NCBI GenBank assembly: GCA_002352125.1
Contig: DEHU01000073.1
Location: 175-10,105, forward strand
DNA from: Competibacteraceae bacterium UBA2792
GTDB taxonomy: Bacteria; Pseudomonadota; Gammaproteobacteria; Competibacterales; Competibacteraceae
Length of the DNA stretch: 9,931 bases
Direction: 5' to 3'
Shown: positions 1 to 5,673 of the stretch, piece after piece
Layout: each line of letters starts with the position of its first letter
Numbering within the stretch: position 1 is the stretch's first letter
Notes under the pieces: generated by a model
What the model saw: the letters and a program-made list of their open reading frames with translations, nothing else
Database searches by the model: none
What the model was told of the DNA's origin: nothing
Translations under genes and position numbers: made by a program

Positions 1-215
1 GTGTCTTCATAGGCCTTGGTGACTTTGCCGGGGTGCGCCTTGAGGGCCATTTCGGTTGCCTGCTCCTTGGTGATCTCGTGCGTGGCGGTTGCGGCGGCGG
101 GCTGGTGGCTAGCGGCTGGTGTGGCGTCCTGGCTCTCGGTGGCGAAGGCGGCGCCAGCGAAGGTGGTGACGACGGCCAACACGGCGGCAGCGGAAAACGC
201 GATACGTTCGTTCAT
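1..215 (-). CDS. Secreted PepSY-domain protein, C-terminus outside window
   Basis: The first 71 residues are visible and the gene continues past the left edge. It begins with ATG at 213-215, preceded by a purine-rich GAGAGAC about 8 nt upstream. Residues 1-25 are a typical Sec signal peptide: a short charged start (MNER), a hydrophobic Ala/Val core and a cleavage site after AFA. A low-complexity Ala/Pro/Thr/His linker follows (about 26-46). Then comes the start of a PepSY repeat, ITKEQATEMALKAHPGKV (48-65), whose pattern of an alpha-helix entry followed by a HPGKV turn is characteristic of the family. PepSY domains are small periplasmic or surface modules proposed to bind or inhibit partners such as peptidases. 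Short stand-alone PepSY proteins are often found beside two-component systems or membrane redox proteins. The specific partner is unknown here. A candidate OmpR-family regulator site lies upstream at 326-344. Confidence 0.85.
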   Translation of the reverse strand, partial: MNERIAFSAAAVLAVVTTFAGAAFATESQDATPAASHQPAAATATHEITKEQATEMALKAHPGKVTKAYED

Positions 216-312
216 TCGATTTGTCTCTCGATCGATTGCGGGAAAAGGGAAACTGGTTGTCGGGTCTAGCCGGTTCGACGGATGAGGCCATGACCGTAGA
301 CCGTAGGGCGCC

Positions 313-323
313 ACTTTAGGATA
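313..323 (-). promoter_or_regulatory. Candidate -10 region for the PepSY gene
   Basis: Read on the minus strand, two overlapping hexamers resemble a -10 element: TATCCT (318-323) and TAAAGT (313-318), each matching TATAAT at 4 of 6 positions. No good -35 hexamer is present. Instead the candidate regulator box at 326-344 occupies the -35 region, which is the usual arrangement for promoters activated by OmpR-family response regulators. The implied leader is about 90-100 nt long. This is inference from sequence pattern only. Confidence 0.3.
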
Positions 324-325
324 AA

Positions 326-344
326 GACCTGAATTCAACCTTAA
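326..344 (-). promoter_or_regulatory. Candidate BasR/PmrA/QseB-type binding site
   Basis: The minus strand reads TTAAGGTTGAATTCAGGTC. This fits the E. coli BasR box pattern TTAAnnTTnnnTTAAnnTT at 10 of 12 defined positions, with a perfect first half and TTCAnnTC in the second half. The half-sites are spaced 11 bp apart, one helical turn, as expected for tandem binding of an OmpR-family response regulator dimer. It lies just upstream of candidate -10 hexamers and about 110 bp before the PepSY start codon. No such regulator is encoded in the window, so the cognate factor is not known. Confidence 0.4.
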
Positions 345-407
345 ACTCCCTGCGCCGGCCACGTCGCGAGAAACCGGACCCAAAAGAAGTTTTCGAGCTC
401 TCCGCAA

Positions 408-435
408 CTGATACGCCAACATGAATTAATATAAT
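408..435 (+). promoter_or_regulatory. Sigma70-like promoter for the methyltransferase gene
   Basis: A perfect -10 hexamer TATAAT lies at 430-435, in a locally A+T-rich stretch that stands out from the GC-rich background. CTGATA at 408-413, 16 bp upstream, matches the -35 consensus TTGACA at 4 of 6 positions. Transcription would start near 442, giving a leader of about 125 nt before the ATG at 568. Confidence 0.55.
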
Positions 436-503
436 CTGCCGCGGTTGTTCGAGCGTCTCGCCGTCCGGTGTACTCCCATTTCGCCGGATGAATGCGCTTA
501 TCG

Positions 504-543
504 CGGTCAAGTTGGTCCAAACCGATTTCGGGTGACCGGTTTT
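504..543 (+). promoter_or_regulatory. Possible leader hairpin followed by a short T tract
   Basis: CGGTCA (504-509) can pair with TGACCG (533-538), and the enclosed stretch can form a second small stem, TTGGT/ACCGA (512-516 with 521-525), around a CCAA loop. Four T residues follow at 540-543. The structure lies inside the predicted leader of the methyltransferase gene, roughly 20 nt before its ribosome binding site. It resembles a weak attenuator, but the outer stem is only 6 bp and the T tract is short, so it may be chance. Confidence 0.2.
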
Positions 544-567
544 CTAGCTTTCGACATCAGGTAAGGT

Positions 568-1167
568 ATGAAACGTTTCGTGAAGGATCTACTGCAAAGT
601 CCCGGCGCCGCTTCGCTGGCATTGTTCACGCGGGAAATCTGGGCAAATCCGCGTGCCATGGGGGCCGCCTGTCCCAGCGCGCCGATGCTGGCCGGCTACA
701 TGGCGTCCCGCGTGCCGACAGATCGCGATGGGTTAGTGGTAGAACTGGGAGGAGGAACCGGCGCGGTAACCGCCGCTTTGCTCAAATACGGGGTTCCGCC
801 GTGGAAGCTGGTGGTGGTCGAACGGTCGCCGACGCTGGCCCATCACCTGCGCCAACGCTTTCCCCAATTGCGAATCATTCAGGGAGATGCCGCCCAGCTC
901 GCGCAACTGCTGGGTCAAGAAAGATCGAAGAAGGTCGGTAGCATCGTTTCCAGTCTGCCGCTGCGATCCTTGCATCCGGCTACCACCCGGGCCATTGGCC
1001 ACCAGTTCGAGACCCTGCTCGATCCCGGCGGTTTGCTGATTCAGTATACCTATGATCTGCGCGGTACCCGCGCCCGCTTGTTGCCCAGCTTCCGCCGGCT
1101 GTCCGGCAAGATCGTTTGGAGCAATCTGCCGCCGGCGCGAGTGGAAGTGTTCGAGCGCAAGGAGTGA
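568..1167 (+). CDS. SAM-dependent methyltransferase, phospholipid N-methyltransferase (PmtA)-like
   Basis: This 199-residue protein has a class I Rossmann-fold methyltransferase layout. Motif I is VVELGGGTGAVT (57-68), which binds SAM. An acidic strand end follows at VVVERSP (82-88), where Glu85 is placed to contact the SAM ribose, and then IIQGDAAQL (103-111) with Asp107 near the adenine. The motif IV position reads IVSSLPL (126-132). SxLPL instead of the NPPY/NIPY of nucleic-acid methylases is typical of the PmtA-like family (COG3963), which methylates phosphatidylethanolamine headgroups. Length is normal for that family. The N-terminus has no signal peptide, so the enzyme is cytosolic or peripheral to the membrane. 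The start is the ATG after AGGTAAGG (559-566). The gene stands alone, converging on pta. The substrate is inferred; other small-molecule or lipid acceptors are possible. Confidence 0.8.
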   Translation: MKRFVKDLLQSPGAASLALFTREIWANPRAMGAACPSAPMLAGYMASRVPTDRDGLVVELGGGTGAVTAALLKYGVPPWKLVVVERSPTLAHHLRQRFPQLRIIQGDAAQLAQLLGQERSKKVGSIVSSLPLRSLHPATTRAIGHQFETLLDPGGLLIQYTYDLRGTRARLLPSFRRLSGKIVWSNLPPARVEVFERKE

Positions 1168-1192
1168 TCGAGCGATCAGCGCCGGGTTTTTT
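1165..1192 (+). terminator. Possible weak terminator at the convergent gene ends
   Basis: TGATCGAGCGATCA (1165-1178) can fold as a 5-bp stem with a GAGC loop, and six T residues follow at 1187-1192 on the plus strand. The element includes the stop codons of both convergent genes. The stem is short and an 8-nt gap separates it from the T tract, so it is at best a weak terminator for the methyltransferase transcript. No matching T tract is present for the opposite direction. Confidence 0.3.
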
Positions 1193-3335
1193 CCTGCTCG
1201 GCCGCCTGCTCGGCTTGAATCGCGGTCAGGGCGATGGTGAACACGATGTCTTCCACCAGCGCCCCGCGCGACAGATCGTTGACCGGCTTGTTCAAGCCTT
1301 GCAACATCGGTCCGATGCTGATTACGTCGGCGCTGCGTTGCACGGCCTTGTAGGTGGTGTTGCCGGTGTTGAGATCGGGGAAGATGAACACCGTCGCCCG
1401 CCCCGCCACTTGGCTGTCCGGCGCTTTGCTTTGCGCCACCGTCTTGATCGTCGCCGCGTCGTATTGCAGCGGACCGTCGATCAGCAAATCCGGCCGCCGT
1501 TCGCGGGCGAGGCGGGTAGCCTCCTTGACTTTTTCTACGTCGCTGCCGGTGCCGGAGGTGCCGGTGCTGTAGCTCAGCATCGCCACGCGCGGCGTGATGC
1601 CGAAGGCTTTGGCCGATTCGGCGCTCTGGATAGCGATATCGGCCAAATCTTCCGCGTTCGGGTCGATGTTGATGGCGCAGTCGCCATAGACCAAAACTTG
1701 CTCGGGTAGGCACATGAAGAAGATGGAGGAAACCAGCCGAACGTCGGGCGCGGTTTTGATCAACTGCAAAGCCGGTCGAATGGTGTTGGCGGTGGTGTGC
1801 ACGGCGCCGGAGACCAGTCCATCCACCTCGCCCAAGTAGAGCATCATGGTGCCCAACACCACCGTGTCGTGCAGCTCTTCCTCGGCCAATCCCGGCGTCA
1901 ATCCCTTGTGCTGGCGCAGGTCCACCATCGCGTCGATATAGCGCCGGTCGATCTGGGTCGGGTCGATGATTTCGATGTCCGGCGGTATGCTCATGCCGCG
2001 GCGCGCGGACAAGCGGTGCATGCGTCCGGCGTCGCCCATCAGCACGCAGCGGGCGATGCCGCGCTGGTGGCAAGTGATCGCCGCTTCGATCGTGCGCGGT
2101 TCGTTGCCTTCGGGCAGGACGATCCGTTTGTTGGCTTTACGAGCCCGTTCCACCAGCATGTGCTGGAACGCCGGCGGGCTGAGCCGTCGCTCCTCGATCC
2201 GGGTCAACAACGGTTCCTTCCAGTCGAGGGCGACGTGCGAGGCTACCGCTTCCACCGCCTGTTGCATGCGATCGCGATCGTCCAGCGGGATTTCCAGGTT
2301 GAGGTAGGGCAGGAACAGCACGGATTGCAGGGTACTGTAAGGGATCGTCAGCACCGGCAAGCCCGTATCGAGCGCCGGCCCGCACAGTTGCCAGACCCGC
2401 AGATCGGGTCTGAGACCGCCGGTGAGCAGGACGCCGGCGACGTGTTTGCCGCTGATCGCTGCCATGCAAGCGGCCAGCAGCAGGTCGTCGCGGTCGCCGG
2501 GAATGATCAGCATGGCGCCGGGCCGCAGTTCTTGACAGCTATTGATCAGCGTCGGGGCGCCTAGGGCGACATGGGTGACGCGCCGGTTCAGTTGCCCCTC
2601 GTTGAGAATCTGCGCGCCGATCATGTGCATGATATCGCGTACCCGTGGGGCGATCAGCTCGCGCTGCCAGGGAATGCAGCCCAGCAGCTTGAACGTTTCC
2701 GGCCAGTGCCGGGCGCACTCGGTGCGGAATTCGGCTTCGTGGCCGGGGCTGTAACCGTTTTCGGCGCGGCTGAAGTCGAAACGAATGTGGCCGGTTTGAT
2801 CGACCGGCGCATCCAGCAGATTGATGACGCAGCCGAGCATGCGCTCGTGACGAATGCCGCCGTAAGCGCGGGCGACGACTTCGACCGTATCGGCGACCTG
2901 ACGTGGGGTGTCCCGGCCGGGCGCGGTGACGATGACGATCTTGGCGTCTAGGCCCTGGGCCATCTTGGCGTTCAGATGGGTGCCGTAGGGTTGCTCCTCG
3001 GTGTCCATCAAACCCTCGACGATGACGACGCTGGCGTGCTGGGCCGCCTGCTCGTAGCGAGCGATGACCTCTTCGAGCAATACGTTTTCCCGGTCATGGC
3101 CCAGCAGGTTTTCCGCTTCGGCGACCGGAAGCGGTTCGGGCGGGCTCAGGCTGGAGACGATCCGCGCCAGTCGGGTCGAGCGTTCTGGGCCGGTGTCGGA
3201 AGCGTGCGGCTGGCTGATCGGTTTGCAGAAACCGACCGGAATACCTTCTCGGTCGAGCGCATGGACGAGGCCGAGGGCGACGGTGGTCAGACCGACCCGT
3301 TGCTCGGTGGGGACGACAAGAATCGCGGTAGTCAT
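1176..3335 (-). CDS. pta: Phosphate acetyltransferase, long three-domain form
   Basis: Pta interconverts acetyl-CoA plus phosphate with acetyl phosphate plus CoA in the cytosol, linking central carbon flow to acetate overflow or assimilation. The protein has 719 residues, close to the E. coli enzyme (714). The N-terminal CobQ/dethiobiotin-synthetase-like P-loop domain (about 1-230) starts with TTAILVVPTEQRVGLTTVAL and continues to FCKPISQP. A DRTGG regulatory domain follows (about 235-345), including LLTGGLRPD (303-311). The catalytic PTA_PTB domain covers about 388-705, with IVLPEGNEPRT (405-415), LVSGAVHTTANTIRPALQ (507-524), MLSYSTGTSGTGSD (586-599) and FIFPDLNTGNTTYKA (650-664). The start ATG is preceded by AGGG. 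The gene ends 8 bp from the convergent methyltransferase stop. No acetate kinase gene is adjacent. The long form is typically allosterically controlled through its N-terminal domains. Confidence 0.96.
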   Translation of the reverse strand: MTTAILVVPTEQRVGLTTVALGLVHALDREGIPVGFCKPISQPHASDTGPERSTRLARIVSSLSPPEPLPVAEAENLLGHDRENVLLEEVIARYEQAAQHASVVIVEGLMDTEEQPYGTHLNAKMAQGLDAKIVIVTAPGRDTPRQVADTVEVVARAYGGIRHERMLGCVINLLDAPVDQTGHIRFDFSRAENGYSPGHEAEFRTECARHWPETFKLLGCIPWQRELIAPRVRDIMHMIGAQILNEGQLNRRVTHVALGAPTLINSCQELRPGAMLIIPGDRDDLLLAACMAAISGKHVAGVLLTGGLRPDLRVWQLCGPALDTGLPVLTIPYSTLQSVLFLPYLNLEIPLDDRDRMQQAVEAVASHVALDWKEPLLTRIEERRLSPPAFQHMLVERARKANKRIVLPEGNEPRTIEAAITCHQRGIARCVLMGDAGRMHRLSARRGMSIPPDIEIIDPTQIDRRYIDAMVDLRQHKGLTPGLAEEELHDTVVLGTMMLYLGEVDGLVSGAVHTTANTIRPALQLIKTAPDVRLVSSIFFMCLPEQVLVYGDCAINIDPNAEDLADIAIQSAESAKAFGITPRVAMLSYSTGTSGTGSDVEKVKEATRLARERRPDLLIDGPLQYDAATIKTVAQSKAPDSQVAGRATVFIFPDLNTGNTTYKAVQRSADVISIGPMLQGLNKPVNDLSRGALVEDIVFTIALTAIQAEQAAEQEKTRR

Positions 3336-3360
3336 GACCGTGCCCTAGTAGATAATCGAT

Positions 3361-3373
3361 GCTGCAATGCAGC
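3361..3373. promoter_or_regulatory. 13-bp palindrome upstream of pta, candidate operator
   Basis: GCTGCAATGCAGC is a perfect 6-bp inverted repeat around one central base. It lies 26 bp before the pta start codon. An imperfect -10-like TATGCT is present on the minus strand at 3376-3381, which would place the transcription start within the palindrome, as expected for a repressor operator. No good -35 hexamer is visible, so both the promoter and the operator role are tentative. Confidence 0.3.
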
Positions 3374-3401
3374 GTAGCATACACCCGTTTCTTTCCGTGC
3401 G

Positions 3402-3421
3402 CCTAGCCGTCACCGGTTAGG
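3402..3421. repeat. Inverted repeat in the pncB-pta gap
   Basis: CCTAGCCG (3402-3409) and CGGTTAGG (3414-3421) form an 8-bp stem with one G-T pair and a TCAC loop when read on the plus strand. On the minus strand, which is the transcribed one here, the G-T position becomes a C-A mismatch, and no T tract follows. It is therefore a poor candidate for a pncB terminator. It could be a protein-binding site upstream of pta. Confidence 0.25.
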
Positions 3422-3468
3422 TGCGGTCGCTCGTCATGCTTTGCCCGATTCTGGACGAGACAAGAATT

Positions 3469-4806
3469 TCAATGAGTTTCCCGATCCAATCGATCGGCCA
3501 GTTCGCGCAACTCGGGGGCAACGATCACCGTATAGGGCGGCGCGGTGCGATTGCTGCGCAGCGCGGGGGGCAGGGCGGCCAACTGTGCCCGAACCCGATT
3601 GCGGATGACGTCTAAAGGCTCTGGCGGCGCCAATCGCCGACCCTCGACCATGACCGGTTGCAGTAGCGGCTCGCCCGGTTGCGGATACGCCTCCAGGCCG
3701 AGGCAGTCGGCGGCGAACGCTCCATCGGCCTCGGTACGCCGGTACACTTGTTTTCGACCCGGCCAAGTGGCTTTGCCTTCGGAACGCTTGCGCCGGGGTT
3801 TATCGGCGTACTCTTGCAGCTTGTAGACCAGTTCCACGGTCGGTGCGTCGGTGGAGATATCCAGCCGGGTGCCGATGCCGAAACCGTCGATGGGTGCTCC
3901 ACGGGCCAACAGTTCTTGCAGGCGGTATTCGTCGAGATCGCCGCTGGCGAAAAGGGTGATCTGGCGCAGGCCGCCTTCGTCGAGAATGCGGCGGACTCGC
4001 CGGGCGTTCTCGCCGAGGTCGCCGCTGTCGATGCGCACGCCTTTGATGGCAATGCCCCGCGCCTGGAGGTGGGTCGCGAGTGCGGCCAGTTTGCGAGCGG
4101 CGGCCTCCGTGTCGTAGGTGTCCAGCAGCAACACGACGTTGTCGGGTTGGGCGGCGGCGAAGTGCTCGAAAGCGTCTTCTTCGCGGTCGTGCGCCTGGAC
4201 CAATGAGTGGGCCATGGTTCCGAACAAGGGAATGCCGAACCGCATCCCTGCGAGCACGGTCGCGGTACCGCCGAAACCGGCCAAGTAGGCCGCCCGGGCG
4301 GCGAGCAGCCCGGCTTCGGCGCCGTGAGCGCGCCGCATTCCGAAATCCACCAGCAGCTTACCGGGCGCAGCCAGCACGCAGCGGGCGGCTTTGGACGCGA
4401 TCAAGGTCTGGTAGTGGATCAGATTGAGCAAGCGGCTTTCCACCAGTTGCGCCTGCGGTAGCGGGGCGATGATCCGTAAGATCGGTTCGTCGGCGAAGAA
4501 CACCGTTCCTTCCGGCAGCGCGTGAACCGTGCCGGTAAAGCGAAATTCCGCCAGGGAATTTACGAATTGCGAACTAAAACGGCCGCAGTTGGCGAGCCAG
4601 TCCAGCTCATCGGCCGAAAAATGCAAGGTTTCCAAATAATCCAGCGCCTGCTCCAGTCCTGCGGCAAGCAAAAAGCCGCGCTCGGGTGGCAGCCGGCGAA
4701 CAAACATTTCGAACACGGCCGTCTCTTGCATGCGTTCGGCATGATAGGTCTGGAGCATGGTGAGCTGGTAAAGATCGGTCAGTAGCACGCTGTTTGCGAT
4801 GGTCAT
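3469..4806 (-). CDS. pncB: Nicotinate phosphoribosyltransferase
   Basis: This enzyme makes nicotinate mononucleotide from nicotinate and PRPP with ATP hydrolysis, the entry step of the Preiss-Handler NAD salvage route. The 445 residues match the family length. Visible signatures are LLTDLYQLTM (8-17), PERGFLLAAGLEQALDYL (41-58), LVDFGMRRAHG (152-162), GFGGTATVLAGMRFGIPLFG (177-196), GTMAHSLVQAHD (196-207), GVRIDSGDL (256-264), ASGDLDEY (287-294) and DGFGIGTRLD (307-316). His200 in GTMAHS corresponds to the histidine that is phosphorylated during ATP coupling in characterised members. The start was set at the ATG at 4804-4806 because family homology begins there (MTIANSVLLTDLYQ) and CCAGGTAA lies 6-13 nt upstream. 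An in-frame ATG 75 nt further upstream adds a residue stretch without family character. The gene has its own 246-bp upstream gap and is probably a separate unit from the signalling operon. Confidence 0.95.
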   Translation of the reverse strand: MTIANSVLLTDLYQLTMLQTYHAERMQETAVFEMFVRRLPPERGFLLAAGLEQALDYLETLHFSADELDWLANCGRFSSQFVNSLAEFRFTGTVHALPEGTVFFADEPILRIIAPLPQAQLVESRLLNLIHYQTLIASKAARCVLAAPGKLLVDFGMRRAHGAEAGLLAARAAYLAGFGGTATVLAGMRFGIPLFGTMAHSLVQAHDREEDAFEHFAAAQPDNVVLLLDTYDTEAAARKLAALATHLQARGIAIKGVRIDSGDLGENARRVRRILDEGGLRQITLFASGDLDEYRLQELLARGAPIDGFGIGTRLDISTDAPTVELVYKLQEYADKPRRKRSEGKATWPGRKQVYRRTEADGAFAADCLGLEAYPQPGEPLLQPVMVEGRRLAPPEPLDVIRNRVRAQLAALPPALRSNRTAPPYTVIVAPELRELADRLDRETH

Positions 4807-5052
4807 GGCGTTACCTGGGGCGAAGGCGCGAGCGAGCGCCGCTTCGCGTTGACGTGGTCGATACGCCGTCGCCTCAAGCAAGGCTGGGCGGAATTTGCGA
4901 GATCGATTTTCAACAGCATAGCGGAGGGTTTGCCGTGACGAATACGGGCGTTGGGGAAATTCTAGCGGAGCGGCGAGACGAGGTAGCGCTGGTCGCGGCC
5001 GCCATCCCGAGGCGTTCCGGGCGAGCGAACTATCGAGCGAGCCGCGACGGGC
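4807..5052. other. Gap between the response regulator gene and pncB
   Basis: No gene was recognised in this 246-bp gap, and both flanking genes run leftward. Candidate minus-strand -10 hexamers are TAGAAT (4959-4964, 5 of 6 matches) and TATGCT (4915-4920, 4 of 6), but neither has a convincing -35. Just after the regulator stop codon, GAGCC and GGCTC around a 6-nt loop could form a small stem on the minus strand, but no T tract follows, so I do not call a terminator. The gap probably contains the pncB promoter. Confidence 0.4.
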
Positions 5053-5673
5053 TCAACTCAATTCTTCGTCATTTAGCAGGGCCAGTATTCGGATCAAATC
5101 CGAGAGCGACTCGGCCTGCAATTTTTCCATGACGCGCTTGCGGTGGATCTCCACCGTGGAAAGGCTGATGCCGAGATCGGCCGCGATGACTTTGTTGTAC
5201 TGGCCATCCGTCACGCGCTCTAGCACCTCCCGCTCGCGTGGCGACAACAGCGCCATCCGCGCCATCACTTCATCGCGCCGGGCTTGCCGGCAACGCTGCC
5301 GGGCATCCAGCGCCAAGGCTTCGTGGACGCGGGCCAGCAGGGTTTGTCCTTGAAAAGGTTTTTCGATGAAATCGAAGGCGCCGGCCTTCATGGCCCGGAT
5401 CGCCATCGGCACATCGCCGTGGCCGGTCATGAAGATGACCGGGATCCGGTGGCCTTGTGTCCGCAATTTTTTTTGCAAATCCAGGCCGCTGATGCCCGGC
5501 ATCCTGACATCGAGCACCAGACAACCGGGTCGCCGCGCGACGCCGGCTTCGAGAAAACCGGTCGCGTTGGCGAAGGTTTCCACGGCCAGTCCACCGGTTT
5601 GCAGCAGCAGACCGACGGCGTCGCGCACCGCTTGGTCGTCGTCGATGAGAAAGACGGTCGGCGTATCGTTCAT
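5053..5673 (-). CDS. FixJ-family response regulator (receiver + LuxR-type HTH)
   Basis: This 206-residue cytosolic protein is a two-domain transcription regulator. The receiver domain (about 5-120) has the acidic pocket at LIDDD (9-13), the phosphoacceptor Asp55 in CLVLDVRMPG (51-60), the switch Thr83 in FMTGHGD (81-87) and Lys105 in FIEKPF (102-107), so all key residues are present. A GerE/LuxR helix-turn-helix follows (about 142-202): LLSPREREVLERVTDGQYNK (142-161), then the recognition helix around STVEIHRKRVMEKL (172-185). FixJ, TodT/StyR and NodW-type regulators share this layout and are usually paired with PAS-containing kinases. The start was placed at the ATG at 5671-5673, which overlaps the stop of the upstream kinase as ATGA and gives normal receiver length. 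The upstream in-frame ATG adds 29 residues without receiver character. It is the only regulator in this operon and probably receives phosphate from one or both kinases. Its target promoters are unknown. Confidence 0.94.
   Translation of the reverse strand: MNDTPTVFLIDDDQAVRDAVGLLLQTGGLAVETFANATGFLEAGVARRPGCLVLDVRMPGISGLDLQKKLRTQGHRIPVIFMTGHGDVPMAIRAMKAGAFDFIEKPFQGQTLLARVHEALALDARQRCRQARRDEVMARMALLSPREREVLERVTDGQYNKVIAADLGISLSTVEIHRKRVMEKLQAESLSDLIRILALLNDEELS

Larger units (their letters stand above)
216..567. other. Divergent intergenic region, 352 bp
   Basis: This non-coding stretch separates the leftward PepSY gene from the rightward methyltransferase gene. It is noticeably richer in A+T around 310-350 and 415-440 than the flanking genes. 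It holds a candidate OmpR-family box (326-344), a sigma70-like promoter (408-435) and a possible leader hairpin (504-543), each listed separately. Short reading frames across it have no recognisable protein character and no convincing ribosome binding site. Confidence 0.7.

Noticed and set aside
733..2073. A 446-codon open frame on the minus strand crossing the methyltransferase/pta junction
   Set aside because: It runs through two well-supported genes in another frame or strand, and its product is Arg/His-rich low-complexity sequence.
1797..2564. A 255-codon open frame on the plus strand, antisense to pta
   Set aside because: The product is His/Gln/Val/Arg-rich with no recognisable fold, consistent with the reverse frame of a GC-rich gene.
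3402..3421. Intrinsic terminator for pncB
   Set aside because: The stem has a mismatch on the transcribed strand and is not followed by a T tract.
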